Of a stretch of 64,000 nucleotides of DNA, positions 36,313-44,805 are shown in pieces. The notes beneath the pieces were generated by a model. That model saw only the letters and a program-made list of their open reading frames with translations. It searched no databases and was not told the DNA's origin. Every line of letters begins with the position of its first letter. Within the stretch, counting starts at the first letter, position 1. Location: positions 62,001-126,000 of the forward strand of contig CAVSRU010000010.1 in NCBI GenBank assembly GCA_963730535.1. The letters run 5' to 3'. The position numbers and the translations under genes were made by a program. The stretch is from DASSUW01 sp963730535. GTDB lineage: Bacteria > Actinomycetota > Thermoleophilia > Solirubrobacterales > Solirubrobacteraceae.

Positions 36313-36487
36313 GGGAGGCGGGGGTGCATAACGTCGACCTCACCACGCCGCGCCTCGTGAGGTCGACGAAGTGCACCGTATAGGTGCCTAACGTCGACGC
36401 GACGCGCCGAGGCGCGGTGAGGTCGACGAAATGCACCCTCGCCGGCGGCCGACCCCCTCGCTTCCCTACCCAGCCGCAGTTGACGTT
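36291..36487. repeat. 197-bp inverted-repeat element (MITE-like), copy 1
   Basis: Left end (36291) AACGTCAACGGCGGCTGGGT and right end (reverse complement from 36487) AACGTCAACTGCGGCTGGGT form ~34-bp terminal inverted repeats. Inside are further symmetric blocks: CGTCGACCTCAC pairing with GTGAGGTCGACG, and a direct repeat GTGAGGTCGACGAAGTGCAC / same with AAATGCAC, 60 bp apart. No ORF of its own. Both flanking genes end in or at the terminal repeats. A related element lies at 54064. Confidence 0.75.
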
Positions 36488-36488
36488 G

Positions 36489-37088
36489 TCAACCGCCACG
36501 CCGGCGGCGCACGGCGCGCCCGACGACCGAGGCGTCGATCGCCTCGCCCACCGTGCCGAGCCCCGCGGCCAAGGAGTGACCCGCGCGGCCCAGCCGCGAG
36601 TCGTGCGCGGGCTCGACCGCCCGCTCGGGCGTGCGGCCCTCGGCGACCGCCACGCCGCGGGCGGCGCCCTCGAGCTCTCGCAGACGGCCCTCCCAGGCGC
36701 GCTCCCACGACGCGAGGTCGGTATCGCCGCGCGCCGTCGCCAGCTCGGCGAGGTACGCGAGCAGGATCCCGACGTGGGCGGCCTCGAGCACCGCTCCCCG
36801 GAGCGCCTGATTGCGCTCGAGCAGGAGGTCGGCGGCGCCCCGCAGGTGCGCGAGCTGCCCGCCGGCGCCCTGCGCCGCCGGCTCGCCGTGCAGGTTGTGG
36901 ACGGCGGTGCGGTCGGCGAGCTCGCCGAGCATCTCGCGCGCGGCGGCGGCGCCTCTGGACAGCACCTTCGCGGGCTCGCCGCCGAGGTTCGCGGCGAGAC
37001 GGTCCCAGTGAGCGGCGAGGTGGCGACCGCCCCCGTAGAGCTCCCGCAGCGCCCGGTGCTCGGCCGGGAACAGCCCGTTGTCGGTCAC
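36489..37088 (-). CDS. Helical protein of unknown function, coupled to cobalamin adenosyltransferase
   Basis: 199 aa from GTG 37088, overlapping the adenosyltransferase stop (GTGA). Almost entirely amphipathic helix (LFPAEHRALRELYGGGRHLA, AHLRGAADLLLERNQALRGA, VLEAAHVGILLAYLAELATA). Several His and Asp residues in the first half. No signal peptide or membrane helix. Its stop sits at the edge of the inverted-repeat element. Co-translation with a B12 enzyme suggests a role in corrinoid handling, but I do not recognise the family. Confidence 0.65.
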   Translation of the reverse strand: MTDNGLFPAEHRALRELYGGGRHLAAHWDRLAANLGGEPAKVLSRGAAAAREMLGELADRTAVHNLHGEPAAQGAGGQLAHLRGAADLLLERNQALRGAVLEAAHVGILLAYLAELATARGDTDLASWERAWEGRLRELEGAARGVAVAEGRTPERAVEPAHDSRLGRAGHSLAAGLGTVGEAIDASVVGRAVRRRRGG

Positions 37089-37649
37089 CGGTAGCGGCCC
37101 GGCTCCCACAGGGGCTCCTCGACGCCCGCGTCCACGTTGGCGGCTCGCGAGAGGATGAACAGGAGGTCGGAGAGGCGGTTGAGGTACCGCACGCACTCCG
37201 GGCTGACGTCGTCGCCGCACGCGATCGTCCGCCGCTCGGCCCGCCGGCACACGGTCCGGCACACGTGCAGCTGCGCGGCGGCGGCCGAGCCGCCCGGGAG
37301 CACGAACGACTTGAGGCTCGGGAGCTCGGCGTTGACCTCGTCGCAGCGCGGCCTCCAGCCAGGCGGTCTGCTCAGCCGCCACCCGCAGCCGCGCGCGGTC
37401 GCCGCCGGGCGGGACCGAGAGGTCGGCGCCGACGTCGAACAGGTCGTTCTGGACCCGCTGCAGCCACCCGGCGAAGCGCTCGGGCAGGCCAGGCAGGGCC
37501 AGCGCCACGCCGATCGCGGCGTTCAGCTCGTCGACCGTCCCGTACGCCTCGATCCGCGGGTCCGTCTTCGGCACGCGGCTCATGTCGCCGAGGTGCGTCT
37601 CGCCCCCGTCGCCGAGCCGCGTGTAGATCCGCGTGAGATTGACGGTCAT
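37085..37649 (-). CDS. Cob(I)alamin adenosyltransferase (PduO type), frameshifted
   Basis: ATP:cob(I)alamin adenosyltransferase, the last step to coenzyme B12. ATG 37649: LTRIYTRLGDGGETHLGDMS with the P-loop-like ATP site, RIEAYGTVDELNAAIGVALA, RVQNDLFDVGADLSVPP. After a shift near 37345 the rest follows: ELPSLKSFVLPGGSAAAAQL, HVCRTVCRRAERRTIA, VRYLNRLSDLLFILSRAANV. Length about 187 aa matches the family. Divergent from the riboswitch-controlled importer operon. Confidence 0.85.
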
Positions 37650-37663
37650 GACCTGCGGCCGGT

Positions 37664-37840
37664 ATAGCATGGCCCCGACAACCAAGGTCGGTGGACAGGG
37701 AAGCCGGTGAGAATCCGGCGTGGACCCGCCACTGTGACCGGGGAGGCCCCACCGCACGCGGCCGCATGGCCGCAGCCACTGGCGTCGCAACGCGAGCCGG
37801 GAAGGCGCGGGAGGTAGTCCCGGGAGCCAGGAGACCTCCC
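37664..37840 (+). promoter_or_regulatory. Cobalamin riboswitch with promoter
   Basis: A TAGCAT -10-like box at 37665 precedes the aptamer (~37686-37837). Conserved elements in order: GGACAGGGAAGCCGGTGAGA, ATCCGGCGTGGACCCGCCAC, TGTGACCGGGGAG, the B12 box AGCCACTGG at 37775, GAGCCGGGAAGGCGCGG and GAGCCAGGAGACC. It ends ~50 nt before ATG 37889. High B12 should reduce expression of the six genes downstream. Confidence 0.95.
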
Positions 37841-37888
37841 TCCGACCCCAAGCCGATTCGCCCTCGCGGAAAGGGGTGGCTCAGACCC

Positions 37889-38980
37889 ATGAAGTTCCCA
37901 AGCATCGCCGGCCTCGCAGCCGGCTTGGCCCTCGCAGCCGCGGCGCCCGCTGCCGCCGAGCCGGTCACCGTCGACCTCCGGATCGAGGGGCCGACGCGGA
38001 CGATCTTCGAAGGCCCGGTTACCACCGACGTGCGCGGCTTCCGCTTCACCGACGAGACCGTCACCCACCGGTGCGACGGCACCACGACGGGCGGCAGCAG
38101 CCCGACTCCGGTGCCGACACGGGGCGCCGTGGTCGCCGCGGCGGCCAAGCGCGCGCCGTTCTCCATCACCGGCACCTGGCATCCCGACTTCGGGGCGACG
38201 TTCGAGACGATCGACGGGGAGTCGGTCGAGTTCGACGCCGCTACGGGACGCTTCCTGGCCGAGTACGAGAACAGCCAGTTCGCGAGCTTCGGCGCCTGCG
38301 CGGACCCGGTCGACGACGGCGACGACGTGCTGTTCGCCTACGGCGACGGGTCGGAGATCCTGCTCGCGCTCTACGGCCCGCGCCGGGCGCGCCCCGACCG
38401 TGCGTTCACGGTCTTCGTGGCCGACGCGGCGACCGGTGACCCGGTCGCCGGCGCCGAGGTCGGCGGTGGGGTCACGGGCGCCGACGGCCGGCTGACGCTC
38501 GACCCGGTCGGCGCGCTCCCGCAGGTCGACCTCAAGGCCTCCAAGACCGGCGCGATCCGCTCGAACCGCCTGCGCGTGTGCGTGACGCGGCGACCGTGCG
38601 GCGGCTCGCGCGACCAGACGGCGCCGCTCGCCCGCGTGTCCCGCATCCGCCACGGCGCCGACTACGCGCGCGGGCCGCGCGAGCTGCGCGGCCGGGTGGG
38701 GGCCGATCCGGCGGGCATCCGGGAGGTCCTGGTCAGCCTCCGGCGCAAGCGGGAGGGCCGCTGCTCGACCTACTCGGCGGTCGTCGAGCGCTTCGTGCGG
38801 CGGCCGTGCGGGCGCCGGCTCACGTTCGCGGTCGATCCGGAGCGCGGGCGCTGGAGCTACCTGCTGCCCGAGCGCCTCGCTCCCGGGCGGTACGTGCTCG
38901 AGGCGATCGCGGTGGACCGTGCCGGCAACCGCGACCGGCTCGAGCGGGGCCGCAACAAGGTGGTCTTCCGGGTCGGATGA
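37889..38980 (+). CDS. Secreted DUF4430-like protein with Ig-like modules
   Basis: 363 aa, signal peptide (FPSIAGLAAGLALAAAAPAA). Residues ~24-165 follow the DUF4430 (transcobalamin beta-domain-like) pattern: VTVDLRIEGPTRTIFEGPVT, HRCDGTTTGGSSPTPVPTRG, TWHPDFGATFETIDGESVEF, FGACADPVDDGDDVLFAYGD. Then a carboxypeptidase-regulatory-like module (AATGDPVAGAEVGGGVTGAD) and a basic Ig-like C-terminal module (AIAVDRAGNRDRLERGRNKV). First gene behind the cobalamin riboswitch. Probably an extracellular corrinoid-binding protein (inference from domain and regulation). Confidence 0.75.
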   Translation: MKFPSIAGLAAGLALAAAAPAAAEPVTVDLRIEGPTRTIFEGPVTTDVRGFRFTDETVTHRCDGTTTGGSSPTPVPTRGAVVAAAAKRAPFSITGTWHPDFGATFETIDGESVEFDAATGRFLAEYENSQFASFGACADPVDDGDDVLFAYGDGSEILLALYGPRRARPDRAFTVFVADAATGDPVAGAEVGGGVTGADGRLTLDPVGALPQVDLKASKTGAIRSNRLRVCVTRRPCGGSRDQTAPLARVSRIRHGADYARGPRELRGRVGADPAGIREVLVSLRRKREGRCSTYSAVVERFVRRPCGRRLTFAVDPERGRWSYLLPERLAPGRYVLEAIAVDRAGNRDRLERGRNKVVFRVG

Positions 38981-39691
38981 GGGCTGCGCTCGCCATCCTC
39001 GCGCGTCGCGCTGCTTCCCGCGGCGCCGGCGTCGGCCGCCACCGTCGACGTGATGGTGGTCGGCAAGGAGCGGATCCTGCGCGCGCCCAAGGAGGTGCGG
39101 CTCAAGCAGCGCACGGTGAAGGTGTCCGGGCGCCGCTGCCGCGTGGGCGCGCGGACGCCGCTCTCGGTTCTGGCGGCGACCCGGCTGCGCCTCGGCATCC
39201 GCGACTACGCGCGCTGCGGGCGCGACCCGCGTGACGCGGGTGGCCTCTACGTGGCCAAGGTCGGGCGCGAGCGCGAGAAGGGGAGGGGCGGCTGGGTCTA
39301 CAAGGTCGGCCGCCGCGCGGGAACGGCGGGGGCGGCCGACCCCGCCGGCTCGTTCGGCACCGGCCGGCAGCTGCGGCACGGCCAGCGGGTCACGTGGTTC
39401 TGGTGCGAGCTCCAGGCGTCCGGCAGCTGCCAGCGCACCCTGGAGGCGCGGCCGGAGCGGCGCACGGCGCGGCCCGGCGAGGCGCTGCGCGTCACGGTGC
39501 GCGGCTATGACGACTACGGGCGCGGGGTGGCGGCGGCGGGCGCCACCGTGCGGCTCGGCTCGGCGGCGGCGACGACGGACGCCCAGGGCGCGGCGGTGCT
39601 CACGGTCGGCCCGGAGCTCGGGCGCCTGCGGCTGACCGCCACCCGCGCCGGCCTGGTGCGCGCCTTCCCCGTGACGGTGACCGTCGGATGA
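38977..39691 (+). CDS. Secreted DUF4430-like protein, one frameshift in the signal peptide
   Basis: ATG 38977 overlaps the previous stop (ATGA). The start reads MRAALAILA, then an indel near 39005 moves into VALLPAAPASAATVDVMVVG, restoring a signal peptide. The mature part is clean: RILRAPKEVRLKQRTVKVSG, GGWVYKVGRRAGTAGAADPA, RQLRHGQRVTWFWCELQASG, matching the DUF4430 core (the Gly-Gly-Trp-x-Tyr strand and final Trp-rich strand). A bacterial Ig-like module follows (RPGEALRVTVRGYDDYGRGV). Second gene of the operon. Confidence 0.75.
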
Positions 39692-40623
39692 GGCGTCTGC
39701 TCGTCCTCGCGGCGCTCCTTGCCGCCTTCGCCGGCTGCGGCTTCGGGGAGGGCGCCACCCGCGGCGACGTCACGCTCACCGTCACGCGCGACTTCGGCGG
39801 CGAGGCGCTGCACGAGGGCATCGACGAGGAGACGGCCACGGAAGGCGACACCGTGATGCGGCTGCTCCAGGACCGCTACGAGGTCGACACCCGCTACGGC
39901 GGCGGCTTCGTCCAGGAGATCGACGGGATTCGCGGCGGCCGCGCCGACGGCCGGCACGTCGACTGGTTCTATTACGTGAACGGGATCGAGGCGCCCGTGG
40001 GCGCCGCCGAGCGCCGCGTCTCCGCCGGGGAGCGCGTCTGGTGGGACCACCACAACTGGGAGGCGGCCCAGCGCGTCCCGGCTGTGGTCGGCTCCTTTCC
40101 CGAGCCGTTCGCCACCGGGCTCGAGGGCAAGCGCTTCCCCGTCCGCCTGGTCTGCGCCGGCGACGACGAGCGCTCCTGCGACGAGGTCACGACGCGCCTC
40201 GAGCAGGCCGGCGTCAAGGCCGTGCCGCGGGCGGTGCTCGAGCAGTCGCCCGGGAAGGAGGTCCTGCGCGTGCTGGTCGGCCGCTGGGCCGAGGTCCGCC
40301 GCGACGCCGTCGCCCGGCGGCTCGAGCGCGGCCCGGCCGCCACGGGAATCTTCGCCCGGCCGACCGGCACGGGCGACGCGATCGTGCTCCTCAACGCCGA
40401 CGGCCAGCCGGCACGCACGCTGCGCGCGGGTTCGGGACTGGTCGCCGCCACCAGCGTCGAGGCCCAGGCGCCGACCTGGATCGTGACCGGGACCGACGAC
40501 GTCGGTGTGGCGGCGGCCGCGGCCGCGCTCACCGAGGAGCGCCTCGAGCAGCACTTCGCGCTCGCCGTCGAGGCCGGCCGCGACGTCCCGCTCCCGGTCA
40601 GCGGCTCCGGGACGGGGCCGTGA
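39688..40623 (+). CDS. DUF4430 lipoprotein
   Basis: 311 aa. Lipoprotein signal peptide with lipobox AFAGC (Cys17). Residues ~27-125 are a clear DUF4430 domain: GDVTLTVTRDFGGEALHEGI, EGDTVMRLLQDRYEVDTRYG, HVDWFYYVNGIEAPVGAAER, RVSAGERVWWDHHNWEAAQR. The second half (VVGSFPEPFATGLEGKRFPV, LVAATSVEAQAPTWIVTGTD) is unassigned but resembles a two-lobed repeat. Overlaps neighbours by 4 bp on both sides. Expected to sit on the outer face of the membrane near the transporter. Confidence 0.85.
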   Translation: MRRLLVLAALLAAFAGCGFGEGATRGDVTLTVTRDFGGEALHEGIDEETATEGDTVMRLLQDRYEVDTRYGGGFVQEIDGIRGGRADGRHVDWFYYVNGIEAPVGAAERRVSAGERVWWDHHNWEAAQRVPAVVGSFPEPFATGLEGKRFPVRLVCAGDDERSCDEVTTRLEQAGVKAVPRAVLEQSPGKEVLRVLVGRWAEVRRDAVARRLERGPAATGIFARPTGTGDAIVLLNADGQPARTLRAGSGLVAATSVEAQAPTWIVTGTDDVGVAAAAAALTEERLEQHFALAVEAGRDVPLPVSGSGTGP

Positions 40624-41459
40624 GCTCGCTGCGTGCCGCTCGCGCGGGTGTCGCGGCGTCGTGGTGCGTGACACTCGGGCTCGTCGCGCTGTCGTTCGAG
40701 CATCCGCTGCTGGTGGCGGCGCTGCTGGGCGTCGTGTTCGCCGCCGCCGTCGCCGCCCATGCGGGGCGGTACGTGGGTCGTGCCGTGCTGTGGGCGCTCC
40801 CCTTCGGCGCGGCCATCGCGGTGGTCAACGCCCTCGTGACCCGCGAGGGGCTGACCGTGGTGTTCCGAGGCGGCACGGTCCCCGGCCTCGGACGGCTCGA
40901 CATCACCGCGGAGGCGCTCGCCTACGGCGCCGTCCTCGGGCTGCGGGCCGTGGCCATGATCGGCGCCGCGGCGCTGTTCACCGCGACGGTCGACGCCGAC
41001 GAGCTGCTGCGCGCCCTGCGCCGGAGGTCGCTGCGGGCGGGCGTGACCGCGGCGCTGGCGACGCGCCTCGTCCCCGTGCTGGCCCGCGACGGCCGGCGGC
41101 TGGCCGACGCCCAGCGGACGCTGACCGGCGCTCCGCCGCGGCTCGGCGTGCTGCGCGCGGTGACCGCCGGCGCGCTCGACCGGGCCACCGACGTGGCGGC
41201 CACGCTCGAGGTGCGCGGGTTCGGCGCCGCCGGGAGGCCGCAGCGCCGGCGGCGGCCGGTCTCCCGCCATGACCTGGCCTTCGGCGCCAGCGCCCTCGGT
41301 CTGGCGGCGCTCGCCGTGACCGCCGGGATCGGCGGCTGGGAGGGCTTCGAGGCCTACCCGCGCACCGCCGCCGCGCTCGGCGCGCCCCAGCTCGCGATCG
41401 CCGCGGCGCTGGCCGTGTGCGCGCTGCTGCCGTTCGCCGACCGCCGGGGGATCGCGTGA
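40620..41459 (+). CDS. ecfT: ECF transporter T component
   Basis: 279 aa from GTG 40620 (GTGA). Five to six membrane helices; the coupling region includes ALRRRSLRAGVTAALATRLV and TLEVRGFGAAGRPQR, the latter carrying the family's Ala/Val-Arg-Gly motif for docking into the ATPase. Links the S component to the fused ATPase encoded next. The T subunit gives no substrate information; the riboswitch does. Confidence 0.85.
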   Translation: MSSLRAARAGVAASWCVTLGLVALSFEHPLLVAALLGVVFAAAVAAHAGRYVGRAVLWALPFGAAIAVVNALVTREGLTVVFRGGTVPGLGRLDITAEALAYGAVLGLRAVAMIGAAALFTATVDADELLRALRRRSLRAGVTAALATRLVPVLARDGRRLADAQRTLTGAPPRLGVLRAVTAGALDRATDVAATLEVRGFGAAGRPQRRRRPVSRHDLAFGASALGLAALAVTAGIGGWEGFEAYPRTAAALGAPQLAIAAALAVCALLPFADRRGIA

Positions 41460-43036
41460 CCGCGCTCGCCCTCGAGAGCGTCACGTACGCCTATCCGGGA
41501 GCGGCCGGGCCGTCGCTGCGTGACGTGTCGCTCACCGTCGAGCCCGGTGAGTTCGTCGTGCTCGCCGGCGCCTCGGGCTCGGGCAAGTCGACGCTCCTGC
41601 GCGCCGCGGCCGGCCTCGTGCCGCACTTCCACGGCGGCACGTTCGCGGGTCGGCTGGCGTGCGGCGGGCTCGACACGCGCGAGCACGGGCCGGCGGAGCT
41701 CTCCGCCGTGGCCGGCACGCTGTTCCAGGACCCCGAGACGCAGGTGGTCATGGCGACCGTGCGGTCCGAGCTCGCGTTCCCGCTCGAGAACCGTGGCTGG
41801 AGCGCCGCCGCGGTGGCCCGCGGCGTCGAGGAGGCGGCGCTGGCGCTCGGGATCGCCGCGCTGCTCGATCGCTCGACCCACGACCTGTCGGGCGGCGAGC
41901 TCCAGCGCGTGGCCCTCGGCGCGGCGCTCGCCGGGCGCCCGCGAGTGCTGCTGCTCGACGAGCCGACGTCGCAGCTCGATCCCGTCGCCGGCGACGAGCT
42001 GCTCGGCGTCCTGCGGCGGATCAACGAGGAGTGGGGGACGGCCGTCGTGCTCGCCGAGCACCGGCTCGAGCGCTGCCTCCCGGCTGCCGACCGGGTCGTC
42101 GCCCTCCACGACGGCGCGATCGCCTTCGACGGCTCACCGGCGGCGTTCGCCGCATGGGCGCCGCCTGAGCTCCAGCCGCCGGTCACCCGCCTGTGCGCGC
42201 TGGCCGGCATCGCGGAGCGCCCGGCAACGGTCAAGGCCGCCCGGACGGCGCTCGCCGGCCGGATCGCCGCGCTCCCGGCAGGCAACGAGGAGCCGATCGG
42301 CGACGAGGCGGGCCGGGGGCGCAGGTGGCGGCGCCGCGCGGCCGGTCCCGATCCGGTCGTCGCGCTGCGGCGGGCGTGGTACGAGGTCGCGTCCGGACCG
42401 GCGATCCTGCGCGGGGTCGACCTGGCGCTCGCGCCCGGCGAGGCGGTGGCGTTGCTGGGGCGCAACGGGGCCGGCAAGTCCACCCTGCTCCGGCTGCTGG
42501 CCGGGCTGCTCGAGCCGACGCGCGGCAAGGTCGTGCGCGCCGGGCGGGTGGCGTTGCTGCTCCAGAACCCTGGCGACTACTTCCTGCACGACCGCATCGG
42601 CGACGACGTCGAGAACGCCGGCGCGCTGGCGGACCGCCACCCGCGCGACGTGTCCGGCGGCGAGCGGCAGCGGCTCGCGCTGGAGCTGGTCCTCTCCACC
42701 GGCGCGCCGCCTGTGGCCGTGTGCCTCGACGAGCCGACGCGCGGGATGGACCGCGGCCACGGCGCTCGGCTCGCCGCGCGCCTGCGGGAGCTGGCGGCTG
42801 GCGGCACGGCGGTCCTCGTCGCCACCCACGACGCCGAGTTCGCCGCCGCGTGGGCGGAGCGGGCGATCCTCCTCGGCGACGGCCGGCCGGTGGCCGACGC
42901 GCCGACGGCCGAGGTGCTCGGCGGAGGCTGGTACTTCGCCACCCAGACCGCCCGTGTGCTGGGCGGAGCCGGAGGCGCGCTCGACCCGGAGAGCGGCGCT
43001 GCGCTCCTGCGGGTCGCGGAGGAGGTCGTGGGATGA
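41456..43036 (+). CDS. ECF ATPase, fused EcfA1-EcfA2
   Basis: 526 aa, two ABC ATPase domains in one chain. NBD1: Walker A GASGSGKSTLLRAAAGL, signature LSGGELQRVALG, Walker B VLLLDEPTSQLD. NBD2 (from ~residue 290): GRNGAGKSTLLRLLAGL, VSGGERQRLALEL, VCLDEPTRGMD. The Q-loop of NBD1 (FQDPETQVVMATV) has the ECF-typical Gln-Asp-Pro. A basic linker (AGRGRRWRRRAAGPD) joins them. Start GTG 41456 and end overlap neighbours by 4 bp. Confidence 0.9.
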   Translation: MTALALESVTYAYPGAAGPSLRDVSLTVEPGEFVVLAGASGSGKSTLLRAAAGLVPHFHGGTFAGRLACGGLDTREHGPAELSAVAGTLFQDPETQVVMATVRSELAFPLENRGWSAAAVARGVEEAALALGIAALLDRSTHDLSGGELQRVALGAALAGRPRVLLLDEPTSQLDPVAGDELLGVLRRINEEWGTAVVLAEHRLERCLPAADRVVALHDGAIAFDGSPAAFAAWAPPELQPPVTRLCALAGIAERPATVKAARTALAGRIAALPAGNEEPIGDEAGRGRRWRRRAAGPDPVVALRRAWYEVASGPAILRGVDLALAPGEAVALLGRNGAGKSTLLRLLAGLLEPTRGKVVRAGRVALLLQNPGDYFLHDRIGDDVENAGALADRHPRDVSGGERQRLALELVLSTGAPPVAVCLDEPTRGMDRGHGARLAARLRELAAGGTAVLVATHDAEFAAAWAERAILLGDGRPVADAPTAEVLGGGWYFATQTARVLGGAGGALDPESGAALLRVAEEVVG

Positions 43037-44772
43037 GCTGGGTCGCCGCCTCGTTCGCGATCCTCGGCCTGGCGCTCCTGGGGGGCTTCGCCTGGTACGA
43101 GCGGGCCCATCCGACGGCCCGCGTGATAGCGCTCGTGGCGACGCTGGCGGCGTTGGCGGCGCTCGGGCGGATCGCGTTCGCGCCGCTCCCCAACGTCAAG
43201 CCGACGACCGACATCGTGCTGATCTCGGGCTACGTGCTCGGAGGCGCCCCGGGGTTCGCGGTCGGCGCCGTCGCGGCGCTCGCCTCGAACCTCTTCTTCG
43301 GCCAGGGTCCGTGGACCCCGTGGCAGATGGCGGCCTGGGGCGGGGTGGGGATCGCCGGCGCCGTGCTGGCTCGCGTCGCCGGCCGCGAGCTCGGGCGGGT
43401 GCCACTGGCGGCGGCGTGCGCGCTCGCGTCGCTCGGCTTCGGGGCGGTGATGAACCTGCACCTGTGGGTCACCTACTCCGGCGACCACACGCTCGCGAAG
43501 CTCGTCGCCGTGTTCACCACGTCGCTGCCGTTCGACCTCGCCCACGCGGTGGGCAGCACGCTGTTCTGCCTCGCGTTCGGACCCGCGCTCGTGCGCGCGC
43601 TGGCGCGCTACCGGACGCGGTTCGAGGTCCACTGGGTGCCGGTGGCGGCGGTGGGCCTGCTGCTCGTCGTGGCGGTCGGGACGGTGCCGCCGCCGGCCCG
43701 CGCCTCCCAGGCCGACGCGGCGGCCGCGGACCGCTCCGAGCGCTACCTGCTGCGGGCTCAGAACGACGACGGCGGTTGGGGCGGGACCCCGGGCCAGGCC
43801 TCCTCGCAGATCTACACGGGCTGGGCAGCGCTCGGCCTCGCCGCGGCGGGCCGCAACCCGCGCGACGCGGGCTCGCCGAACGCGGTCGCGTACATCCGCG
43901 CGCATGCGCGCGAGCTGAACGACCTCGGGGAGCTCAACCGGACGATCCTCGTCCTGCGGGCGGCCGGGCTGCCGCCGCGGATCGGCGGCCGGAACCTCGA
44001 GCGGGCGCTGCTCGCGCGGCAGCGGCGGGGCGGGTCGTTCGCGGGCCGGGTGAACACGACGGCGTTCGCGATCCTCGGGCTGCGCGCCGCGGGGCGGCCG
44101 CGCCGGGACACCGCCGTCCAGCGGGCGGCCGAGTGGATCGGCCGGCAGGCCAACGCCGACGGCGGCTTCAACTTCGGCGGCCGCGGCGGGCCGTCCGGGA
44201 TCGACGACACCGGCGCGGCGATCCAGGGGCTCGTGGCCGCCGGCTGGCGCGGCCGGCCGGTCGTGCGGCGCGCGGCCCGGTTCCTCGTGCGCAACCAGGC
44301 GTCCGACGGCGGCTTCGCGCTGGTGCCCGGCGGGCCGTCGAACGCACAGTCGACCGCGTGGGCCGTCCAGGCCCTGCTCGCGGCGGGGCGTGAGCCCAGC
44401 CGGGTCCGGCGCGCAGGCTCGCGCGACCCGATGAGCTACCTGCGCTCGCTGACCGCTGCGAGCGGCGAGGTCCGTTACTCGCGCACGAGCCGCCAGACGC
44501 CCGTGTGGGTCACCGCCCAGGCGGTCGCGGCGCTCGCCCGCAAGACCCTGCCGCTCAAGCCGGTGCCGCGAGCCCGCCAGGCGGCTGCCGCGGCGGCCTC
44601 GACCACAGCGCCGGGCGCCACGGGGACCGCCACGGCGACAGCGACGCCGTCGGCCGCGACACGCGCCCGTCAGGCGCTGCCGGAGATCGGCGCGACGTCC
44701 CCGCGCCGCAGCGCCCTCGCCGCCGCCTCGCGGGTCCCGGCGGCCGGGGCGCTCGTCTCGGCCTTGATGTGA
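43033..44772 (+). CDS. ECF S component fused to an extracellular alpha/alpha-toroid (terpene-cyclase-like) domain
   Basis: 579 aa. Residues ~1-205 are an S component with six membrane helices and the CbrT-group motifs (KPTTDIVLISGYVLGGAPGF, FGQGPWTPWQMAAWGGVGIA). A further helix (~208-226, VPVAAVGLLLVVAVGTVPPP) leads to residues ~230-510, a prenyltransferase/squalene-cyclase-type toroid with repeats NDDGGWGGTPGQASSQIYTG, NADGGFNFGG and QASDGGFALVPGGPSNAQST. The tail is Ala/Thr-rich. The same fold forms the alpha domain of intrinsic factor and transcobalamin. The toroid should lie outside the cell, above the S component. Last gene of the riboswitch operon. Confidence 0.85.
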   Translation: MSWVAASFAILGLALLGGFAWYERAHPTARVIALVATLAALAALGRIAFAPLPNVKPTTDIVLISGYVLGGAPGFAVGAVAALASNLFFGQGPWTPWQMAAWGGVGIAGAVLARVAGRELGRVPLAAACALASLGFGAVMNLHLWVTYSGDHTLAKLVAVFTTSLPFDLAHAVGSTLFCLAFGPALVRALARYRTRFEVHWVPVAAVGLLLVVAVGTVPPPARASQADAAAADRSERYLLRAQNDDGGWGGTPGQASSQIYTGWAALGLAAAGRNPRDAGSPNAVAYIRAHARELNDLGELNRTILVLRAAGLPPRIGGRNLERALLARQRRGGSFAGRVNTTAFAILGLRAAGRPRRDTAVQRAAEWIGRQANADGGFNFGGRGGPSGIDDTGAAIQGLVAAGWRGRPVVRRAARFLVRNQASDGGFALVPGGPSNAQSTAWAVQALLAAGREPSRVRRAGSRDPMSYLRSLTAASGEVRYSRTSRQTPVWVTAQAVAALARKTLPLKPVPRARQAAAAAASTTAPGATGTATATATPSAATRARQALPEIGATSPRRSALAAASRVPAAGALVSALM

Positions 44773-44805
44773 CGGGCGCGTCATGTCGTATACGGTCCTG
44801 CGCGG

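Noticed and set aside
41520..44393. 957-aa plus-strand frame
   Set aside because: Shadow of the EcfA fusion and S component in another frame; Arg/Ser/Pro-rich, typical of GC-rich off-frame translation.
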